A stretch of 64,000 nt of DNA from an uncultured Flavobacteriaceae bacterium (lineage in GTDB: Bacteria > Bacteroidota > Bacteroidia > Flavobacteriales > Flavobacteriaceae), in contig CANMSN010000012.1 of the NCBI GenBank assembly GCA_947500585.1, positions 1 to 64,000 on the forward strand, read 5' to 3'. Both the position numbers and the translations under genes were made by a program. Shown in pieces: positions 19,201 to 27,988 of this stretch (position 1 is the first letter of the stretch; the number at the start of each line of letters is the position of its first letter). Below the pieces are notes generated by a model. The model saw nothing but the letters and a program-made list of their open reading frames with translations, was not told the DNA's origin and searched no databases.

Positions 19201-20643
19201 ATGGATAAAAATCACCTTTTCTCATCATACGATACGCTTCCAAAAACTTGGGATGAAATGTATAATGATAGCGCAGCGTTTAGATCTCAATACGAAGGTT
19301 TTATAAAATATTTAGAAAAAACTTCACCAGAAAAGCTTACAAAAAAAGAGGATTTATCTAAACAATTATTTATGAGCCAAGGTGTTACCTTTACTGTTTA
19401 TAATGACAATGAAGGTATTGAAAAAATATTTCCTTTTGACATCGTACCCAGAATAATTACATCCAAAGAATGGACTAAAATTGAAACGGGTATTAAACAA
19501 CGTCTAAAAGCTTTAAATCTTTTTATTAAAGATATATACAACGAACAATTTATTATAAAGGATGGTATTATTTCTGCTGATTTAATTTATTCTTGCCCCA
19601 ATTTTCTACGTGAAATGAAAGGCGTAAAAGTGCCTCATGATGTTTATGTACATATTTCTGGTGTGGATTTAATACGTAATAATGATGGTGAGTTTTATGT
19701 ACTCGAAGATAATTTAAGAACACCTTCTGGTGTAAGTTACATGCTTGAAAACAGAGAGATTTCTAAGCGCTTATTTCCTGGTATTTTGCCTAAAAGCAAT
19801 GTTAGATCCGTTTCAAACTATCCTAATTTATTATATAAGAAACTTAAAGAACTTTCAGATAAGACAAACCCCAATATTGTATTACTAACACCAGGCATAT
19901 ATAATTCAGCGTACTACGAGCATACTACTTTGGCTAGATTAATGGGTATAGAATTGGTTGAAGGCAGCGATTTAGTAGTAAAAAACCATAATGTGTACAT
20001 GAAAACCACTAATGGCTTAAAACAAGTAGATGTTATATATAGACGTGTAGATGATGACTTTTTAGACCCTCTTGAGTTTAACGCCAAAAGTGTTTTAGGG
20101 GTTGCAGGTATTATGGCTGCATACAGAAAAGGGAATGTAAATATTGTAAATGCACCAGGAACTGGTATTGCTGATGATAAAGCTATTTACATTTATGTAC
20201 CAGACATGATAAAATATTATTTAGATGAAGAGCCTATTTTAAAAAATATAGAAACCTACCAATTAGGAAGACCAGACGAACTAGATTATGTTGTAAAAAA
20301 CATAAAAGATATGGTTATAAAAAAAACCGATGGTAGTGGTGGTTATGGTATGCTTATGGGGCATGAAGCTTCAGATGATGAAATAAAAGATTACATAGAA
20401 AACGTAAAGAAAAAACCTGAGAACTTTATCGCCCAACCCATTTTAAGACTTTCAACGGCTCCTTGCTATATTGATGGTAAATTAACGCCGCGATGTATTG
20501 ACTTAAGACCATTCGCGCTTTCTGGACGAGATGGTATAGATATCTGCCCGGGCGGTTTAACAAGAGTTGCTCTTAAAAAAGGTTCTTTAGTGGTTAATAG
20601 TTCTCAAGGTGGTGGTAGTAAAGACACATGGGTTATTGAATAA
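19201..20643 (+). CDS. Circularly permuted ATP-grasp protein (type 2)
   Basis: 480 residues from ATG 19201; an in-frame TTG at 19180 is inside the promoter and rejected. It has the family's blocks: LKALNLFIKDIYNEQ, the central GEFYVLEDNLRTPSGVSYMLENR, KKTDGSGGYGMLMG and the C-terminal CIDLRPFALSG with a GGLTRVA motif. These correspond to the rearranged ATP-grasp core that makes amide or peptide bonds via acyl-phosphates. The gene is followed at 24 bp by an alpha-E gene and then a transglutaminase gene, a conserved trio in many bacteria proposed to make and process a peptide-like modification. The substrate is not known. Confidence 0.85.
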   Translation: MDKNHLFSSYDTLPKTWDEMYNDSAAFRSQYEGFIKYLEKTSPEKLTKKEDLSKQLFMSQGVTFTVYNDNEGIEKIFPFDIVPRIITSKEWTKIETGIKQRLKALNLFIKDIYNEQFIIKDGIISADLIYSCPNFLREMKGVKVPHDVYVHISGVDLIRNNDGEFYVLEDNLRTPSGVSYMLENREISKRLFPGILPKSNVRSVSNYPNLLYKKLKELSDKTNPNIVLLTPGIYNSAYYEHTTLARLMGIELVEGSDLVVKNHNVYMKTTNGLKQVDVIYRRVDDDFLDPLEFNAKSVLGVAGIMAAYRKGNVNIVNAPGTGIADDKAIYIYVPDMIKYYLDEEPILKNIETYQLGRPDELDYVVKNIKDMVIKKTDGSGGYGMLMGHEASDDEIKDYIENVKKKPENFIAQPILRLSTAPCYIDGKLTPRCIDLRPFALSGRDGIDICPGGLTRVALKKGSLVVNSSQGGGSKDTWVIE

Positions 20644-20667
20644 TTCTTTAAAAAAAACGGTTAATAT

Positions 20668-21591
20668 ATGTTAAGTAGAGTAGCAAATAATCTTATTTGG
20701 TTAGATAGGTATATGGAACGCGGAAATGGTATTTTGAGTTTACTAAAGGTAAATTATTATGCCAATCAGGACTCTCCAGAACTATTTTCATGGACACCAA
20801 TAATGAGAACTTTTACAACCTATGATAATGAATTTTATACGGAAGACCCTATAGAATGCATCAATTTTATGGTACTAAATACCAGTAATTCAAATTCAAT
20901 TTTAAATATAGTAACCAAGGCAAGAGAAAATGCTAGAAGTGTACAAGAACATATTTCAAGAGAGCTTTGGTTGTGTATAAATAATTATTATTTATACCTT
21001 ACTAATACGAACTTACCTCATAAACTAGAAGAAGACCCTGTTCAGTTTATAGAAGATTTAAGGAAACACCATCTTATTTATTATGGAACTTCTGATATCA
21101 CGCAAGAACGTGGTACATCTTACTATTTCATGAATGTCGGCAAATTTTTAGAACGTGTTATCCTTATTTCAGATTTTACATCGTTAAAGTTAGTTGATAT
21201 AGGAAACACCTCTGACAACTTAGAAAAAAGTTTTTATTGGAAAAACTTGCTTTTATCAATTGGTGGTTATCAATTATACTTAAAAACTCATAAATCTACT
21301 TTTAATGAAGAGCATGTTATTAGAATGGTTTTTCAAGATAAGTTGTTTCCAAGATCTGTTTATTATTGTATAAATAAACTTAGTAGACACATTAACCATC
21401 TTATTGAAAGTAACGAGCTTGAAAAAAATAATATAGATTTTTTATTAGGAAAACTTGAAAGCACAATAAAATATACTACTATTGAAAACATTAATAACCA
21501 AGGGTTAAATAATTTTATTAATGATATTAAAGAAGATATTAGAAACATTTCTTTAAACATTAACGCGGTTTACTTTTCTCAAAATAATTGA
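20668..21591 (+). CDS. Alpha-E domain-containing protein
   Basis: 307 residues, almost entirely helical. It begins MLSRVANNLIWLDRYMERGNG, the typical start of alpha-E (DUF403) proteins, and contains the conserved ARENARSVQEHISRELW and YYFMNVGKFLERVILISDF segments. It has no signal peptide or transmembrane helix. It always accompanies circularly permuted ATP-grasp proteins and is thought to be their partner. Spacing to neighbours is 24 bp upstream and 11 bp downstream, so it belongs to one operon. Confidence 0.85.
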   Translation: MLSRVANNLIWLDRYMERGNGILSLLKVNYYANQDSPELFSWTPIMRTFTTYDNEFYTEDPIECINFMVLNTSNSNSILNIVTKARENARSVQEHISRELWLCINNYYLYLTNTNLPHKLEEDPVQFIEDLRKHHLIYYGTSDITQERGTSYYFMNVGKFLERVILISDFTSLKLVDIGNTSDNLEKSFYWKNLLLSIGGYQLYLKTHKSTFNEEHVIRMVFQDKLFPRSVYYCINKLSRHINHLIESNELEKNNIDFLLGKLESTIKYTTIENINNQGLNNFINDIKEDIRNISLNINAVYFSQNN

Positions 21592-21602
21592 TTTTACAAA
21601 TT

Positions 21603-22559
21603 ATGGCTACATTTTTTATTAAGCATATCACAAAATACAGCTATAGCAGCCCAGTAATTGATGGTGCCACCCTAACTAGATTGCACCCTATTAACGATGA
21701 CCACCAAAAGGTGATATCGCATTTAATATCAATAACAAATAATCCTTTTATTGAAACATTTATTGATTTTTTCAATAACCGAGTTGGCACATTTATGGTT
21801 ACCGAACCCCATGATGAACTAAGTATAATCTCTGATATTGAAATTATAACCAGTGAAAGGCTATTTCCAGATGATAGCGTTGATGTTGAAGCGCAATGGT
21901 TAGAATTAGAAACCATTAAAAATAATCCTGACTTTATTGATTTTACCAAACATAAGACCTTTAGCGGTACAGAGGATATTTCTAATTTCATTTTAGAAAA
22001 AATGCTTAAAACAAAATCGCCATTTAAAGCCGTTTTAGAGCTATGCGAATATGTACATACTAATTTTGAATATAAATCTGGTATCACAAATGTTAATACG
22101 CCACTTGAAGAAGCTTGGGAATTAAAAGCAGGTGTTTGTCAAGATTTTACGAATGTACTATTAAAAATGGTTAAAATACTTGGTATTCCAGCAAGATATG
22201 TCAGTGGTTATATTTGTCCGAATGATGATATTACAAGAGGAGAAGGTGCCACACATGCTTGGGTTGAAGCTTATATACCTTTTTATGGTTGGTTAGGCAT
22301 AGACCCCACTAATAATGCTATAGCTAATGAAAATCATGTACGCTTAGCAGTAGGACGCAACTATGACGACTGCTCACCGGTTAAAGGCGTTTTTAAGGGT
22401 AAAGTTGAAGCTGAATTACAAGTAAAAGTTGAAGTTAATACCGTTAAGAGTAAAGCGCTTTACGAAACAAAACTTAATACTATAGTTTCTGAAACAAGTA
22501 GTAACAGTTATCAACGTAATTTAGAAGTAATGCAACAGCATCAACAGCAGCAGCAATAA
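21603..22559 (+). CDS. Transglutaminase-like cysteine peptidase of the ATP-grasp/alpha-E operon
   Basis: 318 residues from ATG 21603 (MATFFIKH); the upstream in-frame ATG overlaps the alpha-E stop. The N-terminal domain begins with the FIKHITKYSYSSPV pattern. The transglutaminase core has the triad Cys179 (AGVCQDF), His218 (THAWVEAY) and Asp234 (IDPTNN). The fold usually acts in reverse as an amidase or peptidase, so it may hydrolyse or transfer what the ATP-grasp partner makes. The C-terminus ends in a Gln-rich tail (QQHQQQQQ) from a CAG/CAA-type run. No signal peptide, so cytoplasmic. Confidence 0.85.
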   Translation: MATFFIKHITKYSYSSPVIDGATLTRLHPINDDHQKVISHLISITNNPFIETFIDFFNNRVGTFMVTEPHDELSIISDIEIITSERLFPDDSVDVEAQWLELETIKNNPDFIDFTKHKTFSGTEDISNFILEKMLKTKSPFKAVLELCEYVHTNFEYKSGITNVNTPLEEAWELKAGVCQDFTNVLLKMVKILGIPARYVSGYICPNDDITRGEGATHAWVEAYIPFYGWLGIDPTNNAIANENHVRLAVGRNYDDCSPVKGVFKGKVEAELQVKVEVNTVKSKALYETKLNTIVSETSSNSYQRNLEVMQQHQQQQQ

Positions 22560-22644
22560 GCACTTGCTTTCATTACTTTTGTAGTTCATTTAAATTTATT
22601 TTTATTTGACAACATTTCAAAAAAATAAAATTAGATAAATAATT

Positions 22645-22670
22645 AAAACCCATGAAATCTCATGGGTTTT
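22645..22670. terminator. Bidirectional hairpin terminator between convergent genes
   Basis: A perfect 11-bp stem, AAAACCCATGA (22645-22655) and TCATGGGTTTT (22660-22670), around loop AATC, with A/T runs on both sides. It lies between the transglutaminase gene (plus) and the isocitrate dehydrogenase gene (minus) and can stop both transcripts. Confidence 0.75.
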
Positions 22671-22702
22671 AAAAAATAAATTAACTCTAAATCACTATTT
22701 TT

Positions 22703-24217
22703 TCACTCGCCTTGACCGAGTGAAAAAGCTCTTTTACCATCAAACTCATAAAGATTTTCTGTTTTAATTACATCAAAACCTTCGTTATGTAGTTTAGATA
22801 GAAGTGCTATAATCTGTTCATATTCTACAGGTTTATATACTGGCATTGATTGGTTTATTTTTGCATCAATAGCTACAAATCTGCATCGCCAATGATCGGT
22901 ACAATACGTTTCTTTCAAACCTTTAGGATAAACTTTTACACCTCTATTTGTAATCATTTTTAATTTAAGTTTAAAAGATTTAATATTGGAAAGCATGTTT
23001 CCAATCTCTTCAGGGTTTGTACCCTGCCAGTCAATAAATACGTCTACTCCCAATAAAACCTTTTTTTCTTGTTTTCTTTTGTATTCAGGAATGTTTATTC
23101 GTCCAACACTTTTTGATAGATTACTTTCTGGGAGTTTGTTTGGCTTATCGCCTAATCTGAGAATAACTTCATTAGCAAACTCATTAGTTGAAACTTTTTT
23201 CTTGCTAGAATTTTTATTAAAAATATCTGCCGTATGATAACCATCCTCTAAGGTCTTTAACCACGCATTTTTAATTTTATCAGCTGTTTTAGTTTGTCCA
23301 ATATGGGCTAACATCATAACTGCGGCATTAATTAATCCTGATGGGTTTGCAATTTTTTGACCTGCTATATCTGGTGCTGATCCGTGTATAGCTTCAAACA
23401 TAGCAATATTAGTTCCAATATTAGATGATCCAGCCATACCTACAGATCCTCCAATTTCAGCTGCGATATCAGAAATAATATCGCCATACAGATTTGAAGT
23501 GACTATGACATCATAGTTCTCTGGATGCGCTGCTAAATGTGCAGCTCCTATATCAATAATTTGCGATTCACTTTTAATTTCAGGATATTCTAGAGCTATT
23601 TCTTTAAATACTTTGTGGAATAAGCCATCCGTTAATTTCATAATATTGTCCTTAACCATACATGTTACTTTTTTTCTTCCGTAAACTTTAGCATATTCAA
23701 AAGCATATCTAATAATTTTTTCACTACCAGGTCTGGTTATAAGTTTTAAACATTGAACAACATCTTGGGTTTGCTGATGCTCTATACCTGCATATAAATC
23801 TTCTTCATTCTCTCTAATGATAACAACATCCATATTTGGAAAGTTCGTTTTAACGTATGGATGCAATGCAGAAACAGGACGAATATTTGCATATAAACCA
23901 AGCGATTTACGCAAAGTAACATTTAGTCTTTTGTAACCTTTACCTTGTGGTGTTGTTACAGGAGCTTTTAAAATAATTTTTGAATCGTTTATAGTTTCCC
24001 ATGCTTCCTTTTTAATGCCAGCTGTGTTACCCGACAAATAAACTTGTTGGCCTATTTCTATACGCTCAGGTTCAATTTTAGCACCAGATGCTGCTAGAAT
24101 TTTAAGTGTTGCCTCCATAATTTCTGGACCAATACCATCTCCATAAGCTACGGCTATTTTAACTGCCTGATTTGTTTTATTCTTACCTAAATTTTCACTT
24201 TTTGCATAAGTTTTCAT
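22703..24217 (-). CDS. icd: Isocitrate dehydrogenase (Thermus-like type with C-terminal extension)
   Basis: 504 residues from MKTYAKS (another ATG two codons earlier is possible). Motifs: AVAYGDGIGPEI at the N-terminus, KSLGLYANIRPV for substrate binding, IRENEEDLYAGIEH, and NLYGDIISDIAAEIGGSVGMAGSSNIG. A ~150-residue C-terminal extension after the catalytic core matches the longer enzyme class known from Thermus. It converts isocitrate to 2-oxoglutarate in the TCA cycle, probably with NADP. The end of the gene forms a hairpin that embeds the stop codon. Confidence 0.9.
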   Translation of the reverse strand: MKTYAKSENLGKNKTNQAVKIAVAYGDGIGPEIMEATLKILAASGAKIEPERIEIGQQVYLSGNTAGIKKEAWETINDSKIILKAPVTTPQGKGYKRLNVTLRKSLGLYANIRPVSALHPYVKTNFPNMDVVIIRENEEDLYAGIEHQQTQDVVQCLKLITRPGSEKIIRYAFEYAKVYGRKKVTCMVKDNIMKLTDGLFHKVFKEIALEYPEIKSESQIIDIGAAHLAAHPENYDVIVTSNLYGDIISDIAAEIGGSVGMAGSSNIGTNIAMFEAIHGSAPDIAGQKIANPSGLINAAVMMLAHIGQTKTADKIKNAWLKTLEDGYHTADIFNKNSSKKKVSTNEFANEVILRLGDKPNKLPESNLSKSVGRINIPEYKRKQEKKVLLGVDVFIDWQGTNPEEIGNMLSNIKSFKLKLKMITNRGVKVYPKGLKETYCTDHWRCRFVAIDAKINQSMPVYKPVEYEQIIALLSKLHNEGFDVIKTENLYEFDGKRAFSLGQGE

Positions 24218-24241
24218 GAGCATTATTGTTTATGTGTTGCG

Positions 24242-24249
24242 CAAAAATA
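24242..24249 (-). promoter_or_regulatory. Putative -7 box for isocitrate dehydrogenase
   Basis: On the minus strand the sequence is TATTTTTG followed by C, a full match to TAnnTTTG(C), about 25 bp before the start codon. No TTG at the -33 spacing was found. Confidence 0.4.
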
Positions 24250-24443
24250 AAAGATACTATTGATATATTTTTATTTATATTTTTTATTAAAAACATAAAT
24301 ATTATTAATGTTTATAAATTTACATATCACTCATTAAAAGAAACTTAAACCTCATTTATGAAAATTTCCAGTTAATTTATTTTAAAAATTAATGTGAATA
24401 ATTAAAAAAATGATATATTAAGAGATGAACGAATTAAAATACC

Positions 24444-24875
24444 ATGTTTTATTTAAAAACAACTTTATTCATTCTATTTTCACTTAATATGAATGTTATT
24501 CACACTCAAAACATAAAGTCGCATCAATGGGAAAACAGATTACTTTTGGTAATTACTAATGATATAAATAGTGAAATCTATAAAAATCAAATAACAGAAT
24601 TAAAAGCTAATAACAAAGGGCTTAAAGAACGAAGGTTATTAGTTTATCAAATTAAAGAAGATAGTTATAAAACAGGATTATTAGAAAATAGTGGTTGGCA
24701 AAAATCATCTGACTTATATAAAACTTACCGAAAAACAAATACGGCTTTTGAAATTATATTAATAGGATTAGATGGCGGTATAAAATTAAGACAAAGTAAG
24801 CTACTTAATTGCAAAGATTTGTTTTCTACTATAGATGTTATGCCAATGCGGCGTTCTGAATTAAGTAGAAATTAA
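24444..24875 (+). CDS. DUF4174 domain-containing secreted protein
   Basis: 143 residues: signal peptide (about 1-22), then a thioredoxin-fold-like DUF4174 domain. The family's hallmarks are present: RLLLVITN near the start, the later LIGLDGGIKLRQS segment and the C-terminal IDVMPMRRSELSRN. No CxxC motif is visible, so it is not a redox thioredoxin. It is probably periplasmic or surface-exposed; function unknown. No partner gene is closely linked. Confidence 0.75.
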   Translation: MFYLKTTLFILFSLNMNVIHTQNIKSHQWENRLLLVITNDINSEIYKNQITELKANNKGLKERRLLVYQIKEDSYKTGLLENSGWQKSSDLYKTYRKTNTAFEIILIGLDGGIKLRQSKLLNCKDLFSTIDVMPMRRSELSRN

Positions 24876-24962
24876 TTAGCTATCGATAATAGAATTTAAA
24901 CAAGCTTCTCATAATTAATTACAGACTCAATTAACCATTTACATTTTTGGTTTTCAACGTTT

Positions 24963-24970
24963 TAATTTTG
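24963..24970 (+). promoter_or_regulatory. Putative -7 box for the small PLDGG-tail protein gene
   Basis: TAATTTTG followed by C, a full match to TAnnTTTG(C). The implied leader before the ATG at 25047 is about 70 nt. The nearest TTTG upstream is only 13 nt away, so the -33 element is doubtful. Confidence 0.35.
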
Positions 24971-25046
24971 CTTTATATCGAAAAAAAAACATCTATTAGT
25001 CCAAATAACCTAATTTTAACTTGCTATTAATTTAATAATTAACAAA

Positions 25047-25319
25047 ATGAAAAAATTAAAAAAAACCATTACATTTCTATTAATGCTTTTAGCATTTACT
25101 TTTACGAATACTATAAGCGCCAATAATGGTGGAGGTCAAGGCACAAGCAATAACTATGGGCAGCACAACTGCAAAAGTGGATCTACACAGACTAACGGTA
25201 ATTCAAGAAACAACAACGGAGGTAAAACTTGTGTTCCTTTAGATGGAGGTTTAAGTATTTTATTATTAGGTGCTGCTGCATTTGGTGTTAAAAGATTACG
25301 TGATAACAAAAAACAATAA
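25047..25319 (+). CDS. Small secreted protein with C-terminal sorting tail (PID-CTERM-like)
   Basis: 90 residues: signal peptide (about 1-25, ending ISA-NNGGG), a short Gly/Asn/Ser-rich mature part with two Cys (HNCKSG and KTCVPL), then a tripartite tail of PLDGG, a hydrophobic helix (LSILLLGAAAFGV) and a basic end (KRLRDNKKQ). This layout resembles the C-terminal sorting signals processed by exosortase/sortase-like systems in Bacteroidota. No exosortase gene is in the window. The biological role is unknown. A terminator follows directly. Confidence 0.65.
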   Translation: MKKLKKTITFLLMLLAFTFTNTISANNGGGQGTSNNYGQHNCKSGSTQTNGNSRNNNGGKTCVPLDGGLSILLLGAAAFGVKRLRDNKKQ

Positions 25320-25358
25320 ATTTTATTCTTTAAAAAAAAGATTTAAAATTTTATTAAG

Positions 25359-25394
25359 AAAGCTTTTCCCTTTTTAAGAGAAAAGCTTTTTTTT
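25359..25394. terminator. Intrinsic terminator after the PLDGG-tail gene
   Basis: Stem AAAGCTTTTC (25359-25368) and GAAAAGCTTT (25380-25389) with a T run to 25394. It can also serve the convergent DUF5686 gene because A runs lie on the other side. Confidence 0.7.
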
Positions 25395-25416
25395 ATTATA
25401 AAACTCAAATACATAA

Positions 25417-27921
25417 CTAAAAGTAAAACCCAAAACTACCTGTAATACCAAACTTTCTAGCATCAGGGTTTAAAATTTCATCTTTATAATTTCCTCTAAA
25501 ATTAAAGTCAATTCTAAATACCTTAAAAATATTACCAATACCTAAACTATATTCGTAATACGGGTTATTTGATGGTGCTACCAGCGGAATACTATTAGGT
25601 AAACCTGTTGTATTTAATGCTCTGTTTTCATCGGAAATTTCACCCCAAACTCCCCGAACACTAACAATCTCTCTAAGATTCAATTTCCTTAAGAATGGTA
25701 TTCTTGAAAACAAGCGTCCGTTAAAATTATGTTCAAAATGAAAAGATGTATAAGTATCAGATACAAACTCATAAAAATCTAACTGAGAAAATGTATTATA
25801 AATTGAGAAGTATGTTTGATTACCTGGTATAACACTTAATAAGCCTAAAGGTACTTCTCCAAAGGTTTTACCTGCTTCTATAGTTGTGGTTAACCTCCCA
25901 AAACCACCAACTTGCCAGGGTTGTATATATGAAAATTGCACTTTCGTATAGTCAAAATCGCTGTTAAATATAGCCTTATCACCTTTACTTATTTGTGCAA
26001 ATAGGCGCGCAAAATCATCATTAGCTGTGCGACGTTCTACACCAAAACCTGTCATTTTTCGTTTTGGAAAATATGATACAGATAATGATGTTTCATATTG
26101 TTTTATTTCAGATTCTAAACCAGTTGGTGTATTATAATCTAAACTAAAAGTTGATGAAGCCGATTCTAATGTTCTATAATTTCCACCTAATCTAAATATA
26201 ACATTTCGCCATGGCTCTGCTTCAATAGCTAAACTGGTTAGGTTTATAGACGTTAACTTATCATTAGCTCCCGTACCAACAACAGCGGATGATGCTAAAC
26301 TACGCCCTAAAACATCTGTACTTGTTGTTAAACTTGCTCCTATTTGCTCAACATCTCTGCGGTTTCCACCAGAAATAATTAACCTACTTTTTTTATCAAT
26401 TAACCATTTACCAGAAATGCCGTATTTAAATTTATCATCTCGAAATCCGTAGGCTAAAAAACCTTCTAAACGCCAAAGGTCGTTTCTGCCAAAATAGGTT
26501 CGTCCGCCTGTACGCAAACGCAAACCTTCAACTTCATTAAACCCGAAAGTTGAAAAAATAGGACCATAATCTAATGGTAACTTATTAAATTCAATATAAC
26601 CAGACGATAAAATACTTCCTAAATTATAAAGTCGTTTAAACTTTTTTACGGTTTTTAAGGTGTCCAACATTTTGTAAACCCCTTGTTCATCTTGGTTTAA
26701 TTCTTCTAAACGATTTTCACTCCAAAATTCATCATCTCTATTGTAAACATCTTTATTGTAATTATAAACTTCTTGGTCATAGAATTTTTCATTCTTCGCA
26801 ATATCAAATTTATAATTATTATAAAGTGTTGTTCGTTTACCATAAATTCCTCGTGACTTTTCCTTCTTACTAAAAGCAAAATCACTCATCATATAATCCC
26901 GTTTTACCAGAAACAGCGAGTCGTTTAAAACTTCAAATTCTTGCTCAATATAAATATCTTTTACCCAGTTAATATTAGCACTTTTTGATGCTTGAAGATT
27001 AATGTCTTTAATAGCATAAGTAGAATCTGCGACCCAAAAATCGCCTTTAAAGGTAAGTTCGTTTTTTCTTCGCGGATAGTATATAATGTTGTAGCACCAC
27101 TTATTATCAATAAAGGCACTATCAGACAATACATAATTATAAGTACTTATTCCTGTAGTTGAAAGTGGGCTTACAAAACTTTTATCGAAAAACTGAAGGT
27201 AATTATCGTAAACACTAAAATCGGAATACAAATCATCAACAAAATCTATAATGGTTTGATTTTCACTAAAACCAGAGTTCTTGTTTCCTTTTAAATCTAC
27301 TTTTTCCTTATTTAAAATATTATCGCCATATACTTTTGAAACCGCCTCGTTTATAAACATGGGCAAATAGGTTTTACCTGTAACTCTGGATGTATCCACT
27401 TGATCAAAAACAAATTCCATACCTCTAAATAGTTTGCTTTTTATAAGCGCACTATCTATGGTATTAATATCAAACTCTACCTTTTCGTATTTATCGTATT
27501 CGTATTGTTTAAATCGTTTTAAACCGTTGGTACGTTTATTTGCCCAAATTTTTCGGAGTATATCTATAGCAGGATTATTTTTTTTAGATTGTTTCCCAGT
27601 TACAATTAATACTTGATCTAAAGCGGCAGCTTCTTCTTTTAGAATGAATTTTAAACTATAGTTAACTTTCTTTTCTAAAGGAATATTTAAGGTTTCGTAA
27701 CCTAGAAAAGAAATGGTTAAAGCAGACCAGGTTTCATCTGATTCTAAATAGAATTTTCCATTTTCATCAGTAATAGTACCTTGTGTAGAGCCTTTAAATA
27801 AAACGTTAGCGAAAGAAACGGGCTCATTAAATTCATCAAACACATAACCACTAACTTTGGTTTGAGAGAAAACGAAAATAATTCCGACGAAAAAGAAGAA
27901 ACAAAATAGTCTTATATTCAT
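25417..27921 (-). CDS. DUF5686 outer-membrane protein with carboxypeptidase-regulatory-like domain
   Basis: 834 residues from the third Met (MNIRLFCFF), which starts a proper signal peptide ending VFSQ; the two earlier ATGs would give an odd long n-region. Domains: carboxypeptidase D regulatory-like beta-sandwich (about 23-110, DEFNEPVSFANVLFKG and DENGKFYL), then the long DUF5686 region rich in barrel-like strands and ending ITGSFGFYF. Likely an outer-membrane protein of unknown function. It lies just downstream of pdhB in the same direction (67 bp) but may have its own promoter. Confidence 0.7.
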   Translation of the reverse strand: MNIRLFCFFFFVGIIFVFSQTKVSGYVFDEFNEPVSFANVLFKGSTQGTITDENGKFYLESDETWSALTISFLGYETLNIPLEKKVNYSLKFILKEEAAALDQVLIVTGKQSKKNNPAIDILRKIWANKRTNGLKRFKQYEYDKYEKVEFDINTIDSALIKSKLFRGMEFVFDQVDTSRVTGKTYLPMFINEAVSKVYGDNILNKEKVDLKGNKNSGFSENQTIIDFVDDLYSDFSVYDNYLQFFDKSFVSPLSTTGISTYNYVLSDSAFIDNKWCYNIIYYPRRKNELTFKGDFWVADSTYAIKDINLQASKSANINWVKDIYIEQEFEVLNDSLFLVKRDYMMSDFAFSKKEKSRGIYGKRTTLYNNYKFDIAKNEKFYDQEVYNYNKDVYNRDDEFWSENRLEELNQDEQGVYKMLDTLKTVKKFKRLYNLGSILSSGYIEFNKLPLDYGPIFSTFGFNEVEGLRLRTGGRTYFGRNDLWRLEGFLAYGFRDDKFKYGISGKWLIDKKSRLIISGGNRRDVEQIGASLTTSTDVLGRSLASSAVVGTGANDKLTSINLTSLAIEAEPWRNVIFRLGGNYRTLESASSTFSLDYNTPTGLESEIKQYETSLSVSYFPKRKMTGFGVERRTANDDFARLFAQISKGDKAIFNSDFDYTKVQFSYIQPWQVGGFGRLTTTIEAGKTFGEVPLGLLSVIPGNQTYFSIYNTFSQLDFYEFVSDTYTSFHFEHNFNGRLFSRIPFLRKLNLREIVSVRGVWGEISDENRALNTTGLPNSIPLVAPSNNPYYEYSLGIGNIFKVFRIDFNFRGNYKDEILNPDARKFGITGSFGFYF

Positions 27922-27988
27922 ATTATAAAAAAACTTCATCAACAATCGTGCTAATGAAGTTTACATAACGTATAAAATTTTACTTTAT

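Noticed and set aside
22699-22727. Stop-codon hairpin of icd as an intrinsic terminator
   Set aside because: The stem is not followed by a U run in the transcript; the hairpin at 22645-22670 is the better terminator.
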